From contig JACTVC010000012.1 in assembly GCA_018417955.1 (NCBI GenBank), forward strand, positions 248,001 through 312,000: a DNA stretch of 64,000 nucleotides. Direction: 5' to 3'. The DNA is from Laccaria trichodermophora (lineage: Eukaryota > Basidiomycota > Agaricomycetes > Agaricales > Hydnangiaceae). A program made the position numbers and the translations under genes. Below, one piece after another: positions 34,209 to 46,529 of the stretch; positions within the stretch are counted from its first letter, which is position 1, and each line of letters opens with the position of its first letter. The notes under the pieces are model-generated. The model was given only the letters and a program-made list of their open reading frames with translations, did not search any database and had not been told where the DNA came from.

Positions 34209-36652
34209 TCAGCTCCTCTCCGCCAATTCCTCTTCCAACACCTCCTCCAAGCGCTCGCACAATTTAAAAATAATCCACTCCGGCTCCGATTCACGACTGA
34301 AAAGAGGCCCCTTATCGCTCAGCCACGTCCACGTCCATTCCGGGCCCTGCTCACCCTCCATCACGATGGGGATCCCAAATTCATCCACCTCCGGCGACAC
34401 TTTCGCACCATGTTTAATCGGACACGCGAGGGTCTCTCCGCGACGCACGCGTTCTGAGATGCGCTCGTTCAACGCCCGCCTAACGTGTGTCTCGTCTCCG
34501 TCCGCACATTCCGTACCCTCTGCAAGGAGATCCAACCATCGGACCCAATCCTCCCAGTCATACTTAGGTGGAGGGGACCTGCGCACGTCTTTGGTTAGCT
34601 CTTTAATCTCTCGGGCTAGCCTCGCGGCGAGACTATCCCCGTGACCTCGATTCTCCTCCGCTTCCACAATGGCTTCGCCTATATGTTCGATATCCCCTGT
34701 GAAAGCATCTTTTTCCTCTGGCGGCGGTAGCTCCGGTTCCACAGTGGAACTAGCTTCCGTGTCCTCCCCAACTTTCTTCTTTCGCTTTTCCCGTCTTCTT
34801 CCTTTGCTCCTCTTCCTTCTCTGTTCAACTTTCGTCCCAAACGATGAGATTCGCTCTGGCAAAACCGTCTTGCTCCCAATCCATATTGTCGCGTCTGTCA
34901 AGCCTTTCACGACTGTATCACCCAAGTTGGAGATCAGAACTGTTACCGTCGGGACGGCGACTAAGCTCCAAATCACGAAGAACGGTTTGCCAGCGCTGGA
35001 TGTTGGGAAGAAGTCCCCGTAGCCAATTGTAAGGATGGATGTGTAGGTGAAAAACATGGATTCAGGGTACGTCCAGTGTTGATGCTTGAGGTCGGAAGAA
35101 TAAGGGTTTGATTTTACGCAGTGAGGCGTGAAAGCAGACTTACCTGTTCGGTCCTCCAAAATATTAGAGCGCCCCCAAGCCAGACAAGCAAAAACACAAA
35201 GATAGACACGCAAAGAGCCGTATATCTTTGAGCCCTCTCTGCCCGAGCCTCGACGTATCGCATAAGTTCAAACTCGGCTTTACGCCACGCTCCGCGATCA
35301 TAAATAACTTGTTGCTCCGCCAACGCAGGAATGTGCTTGACCTCTTTCAATATTGCCTTGCGTCTGCCTTTACCCTGCATACGACTCCAAAGGGATTCTG
35401 GGGTGTCGTTTTGGCCGCCGCCGCCGGAACGCTTCTTCTGCCTCTCTTGCGACTCTTTGATACGCGTAAGCCACTTTTGGCGTTCCTTCCCGAGATGGCG
35501 CCTCACCACCTTCACTTTGGCGCGTTCCAATACTAAGCCTCGCACGCTGCAGACGACTAAGCCCACGAAGGTTATTCCAAACGCGGCGTATGGCATCAAG
35601 AGCATCCGTGAAACTGTCCTTTTCAATGGAAAATCTGATCCTAGTCCGATGGTCAGGACAGTATAGTCCGCCCAGTAAACTCCGTCCGTAAAGCCCCAGT
35701 GTTCCAGATGGGAGAAGAGCCACCCGCCAAAAGCGAGGTAGAGGGAGAAGGACATCGTCTGAAGCATCAAGCTACGTTGAGGTAGAGTGAGAGAGTTGAA
35801 GGAGGCCGCATAGGCCTGGAATTTGTATGCACAGAAGGTGTTGATGAGGAGGAGGGTTGATACAGCCACGTGGAGAACGCAGCCGATCAACCCATACCAG
35901 AATGACTGAGAGAGGGCATGAGTCGGTACGGCGGAAGAAGAGGTCAGCGCAAGCGGGACGATTAACACGATGCTAGCCAAATACCTAGAAGAGAGTTCAG
36001 AGCGCAAACAAGACAATAAGATTTCGAGAAGTCTTACCATAGGGTGATGGTCAGGGGTTGGGCGATCTTATATGGCACTCGGCGTGCAAAATTAAAAAGA
36101 AGAATGAGGTTGGCCCAGAATGCCAGAAATATGGAGAGTCCGTTGAGTCCAACTACCCTGTTGCAAAACTGTTAAAAAGAGTCAACACCCGGTCTTTCAA
36201 TGAACGACAGACCAAGCGGGATCAGGGATCCTGCGTAAGGTATCAGTGTGAAACTTCCAAGTCTGCGCTATCGAGCAGACCGAGAATAGGTTAGCAATTG
36301 GTCCAAATGTTCCTGCAATCAAAGGGAACACGGTCGAGGTGAACCACCATAACCTAGAGAAGTCCAATCAGCATGGAGGCAGCAGCAGGAAGATCAAGAC
36401 CCACGTCTTCTGATAATATTCATGTACTTCTTCCTCATCGTCGTGCTTTAGCTCCTCTCTAATCAACTCCCTTTTATGAGAGAGCCTGTTTTGCCTCTTC
36501 TCCGAATGCTTCGAAGGTGTTTTCGTTGGCGGGACCGGGCTCAGCGATTTTAGCGTCGTAGTACCGGAGCTTGATGGCTTTTTCGTCAACTCCGTCTCGG
36601 CGGCGGCTTGATTGGAATTTCGAATCGCATCGTCTAGCCCTGGGTCGTTCAT
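34209..36652 (-). CDS. TOK1: TOK-type outward-rectifying two-pore potassium channel
   Basis: Complement of exons 34209-35084, 35144-35984, 36038-36157, 36213-36353 and 36405-36652: 741 residues. Several membrane spans (WWFTSTVFPLIAGTFGPIANLFSV, LSIFLAFWANLILLFNF, YLASIVLIVPLAL, GLIGCVLHVAVSTLLLI and more) surround two pore loops: P1 TVLTIGLGSDFP (filter from about residue 281) and P2 SILTIGYGDFFP (from about 469). The first filter GLG and second GYG are the pattern expected of TOK channels, with eight spans. The long cytosolic tail is charged, including an RKRSKGRRREKRKKK stretch. It probably carries K+ efflux at the plasma membrane. The 51-nt intron near the N-terminus contains an in-frame stop. 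Confidence 0.92.
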
Positions 36653-36841
36653 TTTTGCGGTCGACGACGTTGATGACAGACATCTGAGGGACTGAAACCG
36701 AATCACGGCCACAAATGAGGTTGAATAGAACTTGAATGAATTGGCTGGCTACATCATGTTACATAAGTAATTCAATTTTGCAGTAGATCACGTGAATACA
36801 ATCTCTACTCGTCGTCTTCTCCAACCTTGAGCTACTTTTAA
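36653..36841. promoter_or_regulatory. Short divergent promoter between TOK1 and the 36842 gene
   Basis: Only 189 bp separate two divergent start codons, so the genes probably share regulatory sequence. No clear TATA box is present. Confidence 0.5.
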
Positions 36842-37745
36842 ATGCCACACAAACGCGCAAAACGAACGACGAGGGAACAGGTTCGCGACCAACGGTTTGG
36901 TTTACGCATCAAGTCGTAATTTTGCCTCAGCTGACATGCCTTGGTCGGACAGCGGAACGGATTGGGCACCAGGGAAAGACTCTTTGACCAATGAACCAAT
37001 ACCAAAATCGGCGTCACGTATTCTAAACGCCAGTAAAATACGAGATGACTTCAAGCTGAAGAAGCGTAAACTCGAGGATGGTGACGATGGTGAACGTCAA
37101 GGCAAGCGAAGAAAGTCGGACGGAAAAAAGTCGGGAACTGCAGAAAAAGGGAAGAAGGGATCACAGCTGACGATCAAACCTGGAGAGTCGATACAGCATT
37201 TCAACCGGTACGTTGTGTGTCGACTTGCTTCATGTCCAAGTGGGAGTTGACAATAAACCAACAGGAGGGTAGAGGATGACCTCAGGCCACTCATAAAATC
37301 TGCCATGCACACCTCGAACGCTGTCGCTCGCGGCGTAGCCAGAAAAGAGATGGAAGACAAGGCACAAGCTAAGCAAGCTAAAGCGAAGAATATGCGTACC
37401 CCTCTACCCGCACCACGATCCCCAAGCCCAAGTCCTCCCCCTGAAAAGGTAGAAAAACACGAGGGCCGACCGAAAGAGTTTCAATCCCTCTCAACATCCG
37501 CCCCTCGTCGGCTAAACGACATCGCACAGGCGCCTCCGGAGCTGAAGAAATTCCCGCGAGGAGCAGCCGCGGCTGCAGGTAGCATGGGCAAGCGCGTCGA
37601 TGGTGTTCTGTCCATGGCGCAAAAGGCCATGATGGAACAGGAGAGGTTGAAGGCTGTTTCGCGATATAGGGAGCTCAAGGCTAGTCGCAGGCAAACTGGG
37701 GAAGGCGGGGATGAGAGAGCACGAGGAGATGATGATGATGAATAG
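36842..37745 (+). CDS. Conserved basic nuclear protein (CCDC137-like)
   Basis: Exons 36842-36894, 36953-37207 and 37265-37745 give 262 residues. The N-terminus is basic (MPHKRAKRTTREQVRDQR), followed by GTDWAPGKD, lysine-rich NLS-like stretches (LKKRKLEDGDDGERQGKRRK), IKPGESIQHFNRRVEDDLRP and a Ser/Pro-rich linker. The C-terminus is helical (MAQKAMMEQERLKAVSRYRE) with an acidic tail. It resembles the nucleolar CCDC137-type family of basidiomycetes; a role in ribosome biogenesis is inference. Confidence 0.7.
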
Positions 37746-39688
37746 TTCAATGATGATTTCCGACGTCATCCTAGTGAAAGGTTGTGTGCGTAGGATCACG
37801 GTTGACGTAGGACGTGTTCATTTTCGAATACCGTGGAATTTGCGTTGAGTCGTCTTCCTCAGTCATAAGCACCCTTTCTCACGTCACCCGGAAAGTCTGA
37901 CACAGTCGTCACCCCCACTCATCTCTTCTGGACTGTTTCTCGACCTAGTTGGCGTGCTAAATTTTTTGAAGTTTGCCCACACCGTTGTTATACTCCGACT
38001 ACGTTGAGTGCAAAGGTTCTTCCAATCCAGCCCATTTCATCAAACTTCTGGGCTGTGAAACGAGGCTGGTAACAGGCTATCATCTAGCTACACTATCGCT
38101 TCCAGCTCTACCGCCTCTCTCGGTCTAACTCGAATCAGCTGTATCCCATTTCTTCTTCTGACTTGATCCGTTCTAAATTAGTTCATCTACCACACCGCGT
38201 TGCCTGATAACCTGCCGCGGGGGACATTGTAAAAGTCTGCCCTCCAAACTTCTCCATTGTCATTGCTAACGGAACTTGTTAGATGCTGCAATGGTGATGC
38301 ATTCAGCAACTTGACCTCCTCAATCTACCAGTCACGCCCTAGCTTTGCTTTAGTCCGCTTACTCACCGCGGCTTTGAGCAACTTGCGGAGCAGTATTCTA
38401 TTGTAAGAAACCGTCCCTTCACAGTTTTCCGTTGACATTATCCGGAAATTGCTAGATGCCCTTACACATGATCGGATATATTCCGAAGGGAGCCGAATTC
38501 CGTCCTGGGATATTGAAGAGCAGGTGAAGCCCGCTGCTGCACAACGCCGCACCTCACTGATACCTTTTCAGGTTTTTTTTTTCTGACCATGTCGTGAAGC
38601 TATGATCTCAGCCCAACCACTTTTGGTCAAGTCGTCCCAAATCAAGTCTACAGATGATCATGAATTAAATGGACACGACGCCTCCACGCAGCCTCTGGCC
38701 ACTGCAATTTGGCAGATTCAACCTGTGGTAGGTATTGGACCGTCTCAAATTAGGATTCATATCGATCAACTCACTCAGAGTCGGGAGCAACAGCGGCCAG
38801 ACTAGTCAAGCGTACGCCCCAGTTCCATCTGAGTCAAATTTGCCATCTCAGATGCTATAGTGCCCGACAGGTTCAAGCCTGCAAGCAAAAACTTTCGAGC
38901 AAAGTTCCCGCGGTGTCTTCGACAACTTCCGCAGTCGTCAATACGATAGCGTCGAGCGCAAAGTTGCGCCGGCCCGGTCGTGTCTGGCTTTGCACGTCTT
39001 GCGAATTTACAGCGACCTGAGATTTGACTGAGATGATGCTCAGGCGAGTTTTCACAGCATCACCAGCTCATCAAGCATCTTGTATCCAGCTGCAACCGAT
39101 GGCAGGCGTACGTATCAAAGAACCATAGCGTCGCGTTGAACAGCAGTGTTTTGAGAGTTGAACGTGACTCGAATCAGAACTGCTTTCGCGCGCGCTGCTC
39201 CAAGGGACCCCTGAATTCCGAACATCTCTGAAATGGAAGCTGATTCCGATGGGGTCGATAGTCGATCTATTCCTGGGCAATTTGGGCGACCTCTCAAGGC
39301 ATGCATTACAGTTCATTCTATTTGAAGAAGACATTCGCACATCAGCCATTGCCGTCCCAGAGCGGCATGCCGTGCGGTCAGAGCCAGCTGTTATCCAACG
39401 CCTTGTTTGTCTTTTGTGATAACTTCGCATCACGGGCGCCGCCTTACATCACTTTCCGCAATCGACCCATGAGCCTATCCGTGATGGAATTCTCAAACCG
39501 CACTCGTTCCGGCCTAATACCCACCACACTCTATCTGGCAGCGTGGCCAGCTTGTCGATATTTATCATTTATTATCAGGCCTTCACCTCTCCTCCATGCG
39601 ACCCCTTAAAACGATGCGCCGCCTAGCCTTCTTGACAACGACCTGTCCTTAGCACCCTCATATCCTGTTGAAGTTCACCGCTTTTCGC
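37746..39688. other. Long intergenic stretch without a supported gene
   Basis: Several short frames exist on both strands (for example 39071-39433 minus) without recognisable motifs or consistent splice structure. The right end is the promoter of the MFS gene. Confidence 0.45.
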
Positions 39689-41418
39689 ATGTCTATTGTC
39701 GATATCGAGAAATTCTCTCAAAAGCCGCCAGGTGGCTCCTTCCCCAGTCTCGACTCGGACTCTGAGTGCACCAGGCCTCCTTCTCTTCAGCACACTGCTC
39801 AGCCCACAAGCCCAGTCAGATCAATCCCAGGATCCGGCACAGTCGAACTATTGACCTACGAACACCAATATTCAGATGGGGGGCTCAAAGCCAACCTTAC
39901 AGTCCTCGGTGCCTTCATCGCACTTTTCTGCACGTTTGGCCTCCTGAACGCGTTTGGCACCTTCCAAGCGTGGTACACGACCCATCAGCTCCAACATATG
40001 TCGCCATCGGTAATTTCCTGGATTGGTTCATTGCAGCTGTGGGTGTTCTTTTTCTCGGTATGTTGTTTCCTTACATTTCATTTGTGCGGAAGAGCTTGAT
40101 TGTGATCGTGCCTTGTGTAGGGATGGCCTATTGGGCGTGTGTTTGACTCATATGGACCTACTTGTTTGATGGTAGCCGGGACGCTCTTCTACCTTGTTAG
40201 CATTCTGGCGACGAGTTTCTCTGTCCACTACTATCAATATGTCCTGTCGCAGGGAATTTTATTTGGCCTGTCGGTCGGGTTGCTGTGCGCTTGCCATTCT
40301 ATTCCTTTGGTGGCAATCCAAGATAACCGATCACATCACAGATTTTACCCATCCCTCGCCAGCATCTCGACCCACTTCGTAAAATACCGTGCCACTGCGA
40401 TAGGAATTGCTGTGGCCGGGTCTGGTCTAGGTGGGGTTAACACCTAATTTAATCAACACTTGCTAAATTGTAATTCTAACACCAGGTGGCGTTGTATACC
40501 CCATCGTTCTGCAACACCTCTTCGAAACAGTCGGATTCGGGTGGGGCGTCCGAATCTCGGGCTTGGCTAGTTTGGCAGGGTGTGTAGCTTCAACATTGAC
40601 TGTGAAAAGCGCACCCACCCCAACGCAACGTGGTCCCCGTTCTGACCTAAAAATACTCCCGGATGCTCGATTTTCCCTTCTATCAGGGGGAAGCTGCCTA
40701 GCCGCTCTCGGTTTCTTCATCCCTTTCTTTTACATCGTAGATTACGCTCGTCACCTCTTCATCTCAGAGCACACATCCTTCTACGTGCTTGCAGTCCTCA
40801 ACGCAGGCGGAGTTCTGGGACGCATTGCCCCTGCTGCCCTATCCGACACCATCGGCTGCTTTAACCTCCTCGCCCCTTCAGCATTCCTCTGCGGCCTGTC
40901 ATGTATCATCCTCTGGTTCGTGACTGCTAAATCCCTTGCGACGTTGATGCTTTTCGCTGCGATCTACGGGTTCCTCTCCGGCGCCTTTATCTCACTCGTC
41001 AACCCTTGTGTAGCGCAGATCTCCCATATAAGGCAGATCGGGACGAGGATTGGGATGTTGTACAGCATGTTATCATTTCCGTGAGTCCTTGCCCCTCTCA
41101 TCTGATTTATGTTTCCATGTATGGATTCCCACCCAACGGGTGGTTCGCGCCCGTCGGTCTCGGGTCTACTCGTCGTCCTGGTCGTTCTCCTGTACTTTCT
41201 ACGTTGAATCCAGCTGGGGATTCGAAAAGCTGACTTTCTCCAAATCAATGTACCACAGATCTCTTCTTGGTAGTCCCGCAGCAGGCGCTCTTCTAAGCAG
41301 AGGCCACGGGTCTTTCGACGGACTAATCATTTTCTCCGGGTCGACGATCATAGCTGGCTCGCTCCTCATCCTTGTGGCAAAATTACTCATAGATCCACGG
41401 GTATTTGCTCGCGTCTAA
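39689..41418 (+). CDS. MFS transporter, monocarboxylate-permease type
   Basis: Exons 39689-40057, 40121-40284, 40342-40430, 40486-41080 and 41259-41418 give 458 residues. A hydrophilic N-terminus is followed by about 12 hydrophobic spans with family hallmarks: LNAFGTFQAWY, GWPIGRVFDSYGP, FYPSLASISTHFVKYRATAIGIAVAGSGLGGVVYPI, GRIAPAALSDTIG and the final SLLGSPAAGALL. It is likely a plasma-membrane carrier for a monocarboxylate or related solute; substrate not predictable. The last intron is long (178 nt). The first ATG in frame is at 39689. Confidence 0.9.
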
Positions 41419-41663
41419 ACAGACGTCCGGCCGTTATTATTGGAACATTCAGCTGCTTTTACAGTAACATCACCTTGAATTATTACTCATGATAAGTACA
41501 TCTTAACTTAAATGTGTGTCTGTAGTCTAGTTCCCGGCTGGAGTAACTCATCAAAATTGCCAGCCTTCTCAGATATTTGGGAGGATCGGGTGATGATTAT
41601 AGTCAACAAAGATCAAGATACAATCATGATTCCAGCACGAAACATAACATCCATCCGACAAAT
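41419..41663. other. Short convergent 3' region
   Basis: Separates the 3' ends of the MFS and ArfGAP genes; nothing notable. Confidence 0.5.
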
Positions 41664-43360
41664 TCAACGCTCAGACATAGTGGCCAAGTAGTCAGAAAGC
41701 TAAATGGAAGACGTCAGTATAATCTCATGAAGGGGCGCTGACAACCAACCAACCTTCAAGGCACCCGTCCTGATGCTTTCTCCAACGTTCTGCACATCCG
41801 GGTTAGCCAAAAATTTGGCAACAGTATCCCTTGCCGCCAATTCGAGACTTGACAAGCTGCCATCCCCAAGGAAACCATCTGAACTTACACCTCCCGCCAA
41901 ACCTCCCACCTCCTCTTCCTCTTCCCGCCCAAAGTACTGGTTCGATGAGATGGAAGTGGCTCCCTGGAAATTCTGCAACCGTGTCTGAGCCTCGCTGACT
42001 GCATTAGAGTCGTACGAGTTACGACCGAAGAACATATCGGACGAAATGGCCTTCTGGTTTCCAAACTTTTCCCGCGCAGTAGTCGGTGCATCATCCGGCA
42101 CGGGCGCTGAGCTCGAACGTGTAGAGGAAGAGGCAGCAGCAGCGACGGCGGCGGCAGCTCCAGCACCAGGAATCGCGCCAAACCCTAGCCTGGGGAACGC
42201 AGGAGACTTACTCGTCTCCACCGAGGTCTTTGCGTTTGATATTGTTGCTGCCGACGTTACTGCGGGCCTGAGCTCCTGAGCCTTCCTGAGCGACTCTGCC
42301 TCCTTCCTCACTTTCTCCTCCTGTTCTTCACGCTGCCGATCATACCCGAGCTGTTTGATCCTCTCGGCCTCCTCGAGGGCCTTGCGCTCTGCCAGTGCAA
42401 AGTCTACAGGTTTCGTCTTCTGCGCGCCCAGTCCCAATTTGGATTTCTTGGGTGCACCAGATGTGGTGGTGCTGGAGGAAACTAACGATGCAGAGTTGAG
42501 GCGGGAGGTACCTGCGCCGAGACGAGCGGGACGGGCGGCTGCGGATGAGGTCAAGGTACGTGTGGCGGCGGGGGCTGCGGTGGCGGGGATCGCGGGGCTG
42601 GTGGCTGGAGTGCTCGCTGGGGTGCTGCCTGCTGATGATCCTGCGGATGGCGCTCGGCCAAGGATAGGTGGGGTGGATATCCTTGGAGTTCCAGGCGCCG
42701 ACCCTTTAGGCGTGGAGGGCTTGGACCATGAGTTGAAAAAGTCGTCCTCTGTTTCTTCCTTGTTTGTCGCTTGTGCCGGCGCTTCCATGCCATCCACGAC
42801 AATTCCATTGGGGAATCTAAGACGTGATGAGAGCTAGTTTGAAAAGGAGTTGGGGGCCACTCACCTGGCTATATCGTCCTTGACCCGGCGTGCTAACTCC
42901 TCCTTGTATAGTTCAGCAAAGCGACTAGAGTATTTCTTCTTGGTATCGGAGTCGCTCAACAACGAAGCTCCGCCGTGCTTCGTGAAGAATTCTCTTGCGG
43001 ATGCGTTCCCTCCTGCCTTCATTGTTCGTAGCTGGGCCAGTTGCCAACTGTCCAAGTTGGTTGATCTGCCAATCGGCTTTAGACAGATGCCAATTGAACC
43101 TTTCGATGAATGCTTACCGGACAAAACTGATATGAACACCCATATTCCTGTGCACGCTTGAACATTCTAAGCAGATGTATACGCCGAAAGTAACGCTTGA
43201 CCACGTCGGATTCCGAGCATTACAGTCAAAACATGACTGCGAAGAATAGATTAGGGGCAATGAAAATTTTCCTGAGTTCTGAAGGGCGCACCTTGTTGCC
43301 TTTGTGCGCCCTGAGGGCCTTGAAGACTTGCTCAGTTTCTTGTTTTGTAGGTTCCGCCAT
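41664..43360 (-). CDS. GLO3: ArfGAP, Glo3/ArfGAP2-3 type
   Basis: Complement of exons 41664-41699, 41754-42816, 42865-43065, 43118-43236 and 43292-43360: 495 residues. The ArfGAP zinc finger is C-x2-C-x16-C-x2-C (Cys25, 28, 45, 48; [11 protein letters not shown] and YICLECSS), followed by [20 protein letters not shown] with the arginine finger. The middle is Pro/Ser/Ala-rich; the C-terminal part has repeated Glo3-type motifs ([23 protein letters not shown]) and ends [11 protein letters not shown]. It stimulates GTP hydrolysis on Arf in COPI traffic at the Golgi. The last exon is only 36 nt. Confidence 0.93.
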
Positions 43361-43903
43361 GAGCCTGTCGTGGTTTTTGATGAAGACTTGATGAAGATCG
43401 TGTTCGATGTCGTGGCGACTGATTACGGGGCTATTGACCGCTGATCCACACAACACCAAATAAGCACCCGCTAGGTTCGGACTCAATTCGGACTGACAAC
43501 TCGAGGTAGGGAATTACGAATGAAGTTAATAGAGCAAAAGTACTTCACAAATCCTCACAGTGAAGGATTTTGTTCGAATTATACAGGAAGGTGGAAGTAT
43601 GAGTTGCAACACTTAGTATTGATCATGGCAACTTGAAGTTGGGCACATCTGGGACTTGAAGGAACCGTAACCCCGACAACGATCGAGGCTTGATTGAGGC
43701 AATGCATAATAAATTTAGAACCTCTGACTTACACATGATTCCTGCTGCATCGCCAGCAACCGAGCACGCACAGAGAGAACCTTGGGCAGATTGGCCATCT
43801 TCAAATTTGTTTCCAAAGCAAGCAGAAGTTTGTTCAAAGCTTTACTGGCCGCGCTGATCCATTTGGGACTGCAAACAGAATATTTCGTCACTCAGTGCAC
43901 GTA
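43361..43903. other. Promoter of the ArfGAP gene, no gene seen
   Basis: No supported frame. The sequence ends at the left inverted repeat of the element beginning at 43904. Confidence 0.5.
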
Positions 43904-44552
43904 CTGTGGTATTTCGACCAACTGTTCGGTCACTCATCACATTGAGCTGTGAACCGAACAGATCTTGGCGCCTGTCACAGGTCACTTGGAAGGTCGAATA
44001 GGATGACATTTTACCCCAAAAAGGAAAGTCTCTCAAAAACTCAATTTTTCCACTGTGCGGCATACATTTATTACAAAATTATATACCATTCACTAATCTG
44101 GGAGGCTGTGAAGGAGGCAAGAAGGTCGCTACTACACGCCATGTCGACTGCTCAATGAACAGTTGCTGCTGGCCGAACACTTTTGTTGCTATGTCACACA
44201 CATCTGGAACAGTGTTTTAGCCGGGTAATTTCGTCGTAATTATGTAGTCGTACATAAATTCTTGAATTTATCTAGAGCTACCTAGGTGTAGTAGTCTCGG
44301 GTAGACCTGTAGCTACCTGTAGATTCATACTCGCCATAGAATATCAGGCTTGGCGGATGATCTGTACCTTGAATGATGCAAATGGCGTTATCCAGTGCCA
44401 AAAAGAGGCCGTGGGACACTGATGGCCGACCGCGCTTCTCCGCGCTTTTTACAATTGAAGCGTTGTCCAAGTCCTTTTACCTTGTTCTTCTTCTCTCTAC
44501 CCTTCACAAACACTTGAAGGTCAGCCGTTGATAGGCCTTTCCCCCAATCACC

Positions 44553-44992
44553 ATGCACATTCCCACTGGTAAGCTCCACTATGCATGCAACACCTCCTGT
44601 ATAATGCTAACGTGGACAGCCTATGGACAGCAAGCAGGTCCTTGGTCGTTTGCTCCCCACATTCCCTCTAGTGAGCCAACCAACACCTTGTTGCATAAAC
44701 CTTACTAACGGCACATTAGGTACAGTAGTTTCTATGGACCAACAAAACCACGACAGTAAGCTTCACCATTTCTTCTGTTTGTTGAGTGCAAGTTGAGTGT
44801 GTGCTAACGTGTTTACACTCAACAGCGTCGCTATCACGGTTTGGTTCAAGTTTCAGTAGGGCATCACAACTATTTGCGCGATGCTGGGGAATGTCAGCGA
44901 TCACGCGGTGCCGTCTTTTTGACTCGACATCCCCTGCTCCTTCCAGTGTGCAGTGGCCGACACACTTTGAATGCTTATATGGATACTTGTAG
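44553..44992 (+). CDS. Small predicted spliced gene inside the TIR element, unknown
   Basis: Exons 44553-44568, 44620-44670, 44720-44755 and 44826-44992 give 89 residues (MHIPTAYGQQAGPWSFAPHI...). All three introns are phase 1 with good donors (GTAAGC, GTGAGC, GTAAGC) and AG acceptors, and the pieces join without a stop, which is unlikely by chance. The upstream sequence is pyrimidine-rich and the ATG context is CACC. No family is recognised. Confidence 0.4.
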
Positions 44993-45265
44993 TCTACATT
45001 TACGTTGGCATGTACAGTAGCACTGCTGCAATATATTTTTCTGCATACATTTCAGATAATTTTCGGCATTTTTGGCCTGACACTGGAAAGCTCCTTGATC
45101 ATGTGATAGATCAGATGTGAATCGCTGTTGAGATTTGGTTGATCGGTAGGCCGCGTAGAGCCTGGTAGACCGGCTAGGAACTGTCTACCCGAACTACCGT
45201 AAAAAAGCGAAATTACAGTGCTTTACATAGGAGGAGGCTATCAACGGGCCTACCGATCACTATAC

Positions 45266-45287
45266 GTCTACATAGATCTATGTAGAC
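45266..45287. repeat. Perfect 22-bp palindrome
   Basis: GTCTACATAGA followed at once by its reverse complement, inside the right part of the TIR element. It could be a protein-binding site or a remnant of nested inverted repeats. Confidence 0.8.
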
Positions 45288-45394
45288 AATGTTCTGTTTC
45301 CAGATGCAGTCATCCCAATTCCGAACACCCCTCCCATCTGTTCAGAGCCGTCACGCGTCACATCGGCTGAACAGTTGGTCGAAATACCACAGTA

Positions 45395-46529
45395 ACTCTT
45401 TTTACTTCCAATGGAAATGGCGCGTGGAATATCTGCAGCTCGTCGTTCAACAGTTTTGAAGGTAATAGAACTGCGAATTTAGCTGGAAAACCTGAGAAGT
45501 TGATAGCCAAAATAAAATATTAATACTTAGTTGACATATGCCAGACAACCCTTATGATATTTTGAGGCATCATAAAGCGAACCGCTTGCGATAGCTAAAA
45601 TTGTTGGACACATCATGGCCATTGCAAGGCTGCCCGATGTGCCCATTTATCCAAGTCCAGTATCGCGCGAGAGGTTGCTCGTCAGCTACGCTGGAGAACG
45701 ACAATTTCATACCCTAAAATATTATGATCGTTGGCAAAGAGAAATAATTCCTCGGGTCAGTGTGAATTGATGAAGAAGGAAGAGCATCCAAGGATGGGAG
45801 GTGGTATTTTTCTTCCGTCCGCCGTGGCGCGATAAAATGAACAATCAATGGGGTCGGAGGAGGAAAGGTTACCGGCGATGATACATCTGACGAGGGGCTT
45901 GTACTCCAGAGTTGGTTCTTGCGTGCTGCCCTCAATCAAATTCAACAACTCAAAGGTGTTTCATGTGGAATCCGGTATGTCAAAAACGCAGTTATCACGT
46001 AATGAATTGTGTTCATGGTAGTGTCCTCGATGGTCATAGGAATGTAAGCGTACGGGATGATGCGAAGTGCCCAGTGTGTGTCTTCCTGGGATGCAATGTA
46101 ATAACAGTGTTCAACCCGCAAAGAGCTCGAGACGTGTAAGGTTGGCTTTTGAGAGACAGAGCCATTTGAAGGACTTGATACCAATTTATTTTCGCGTGCG
46201 CTGCCAGTCGCATTGGTTTTCTGTCATTGACTGTCAAGGAGTCCTCGACACGAAGGCGGGGAAATACTTAGCCCATAATCGCGTTCGAACGAACGTGGCA
46301 TACTTTGGGCATACTTGTATTTGCTGGGCGATTGGCCCCTACAAGATAATTGTAGAGTTTTCCTGTCCATGAGTGAAGACGACTCACTATTCGATGATAA
46401 CGTTGTGGGATGAAAACCAACCAGAGGCCGCGTGAGGGTGAGAATTTGGTGCGGCTCGGGAGCTTTTCTTACCATCATCATTTTCTTATTCCGCAGAGTC
46501 CGCACCGCCACCCTTGGCAATTGACCGCC
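45395..46529. other. Gene-poor stretch; possible remnant on the minus strand
   Basis: Two minus-strand pieces look protein-like (VEHCYYIASQEDTHWALRII near 46100 and LNLIEGSTQEPTLEYKPLVR near 45920) but could not be joined to a gene or assigned to a family. Confidence 0.25.

Larger units (their letters stand above)
43904..45392. mobile_element. TIR element of about 1.5 kb with TA target site
   Basis: Left end 43904 (CTGTGGTATTTCGACCAACT...) and right end 45392 are reverse complements over about 26 bp and weakly to about 60 bp. Both ends are flanked by TA (43902-43903 and 45393-45394), as for TA-targeting elements. No transposase is visible. The inside carries a small predicted gene (44553-44992) and a perfect palindrome (45266-45287). 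Confidence 0.65.

Noticed and set aside
36354..36404. In-frame TGA within the N-terminal part of the TOK1 gene (PPC-stop-LDFSRLWWF)
   Set aside because: A 51-nt intron with GTGGGT donor and CTCTAG acceptor removes it and joins the frame in phase (QKT|LWWFTS), so no pseudogene call is needed.
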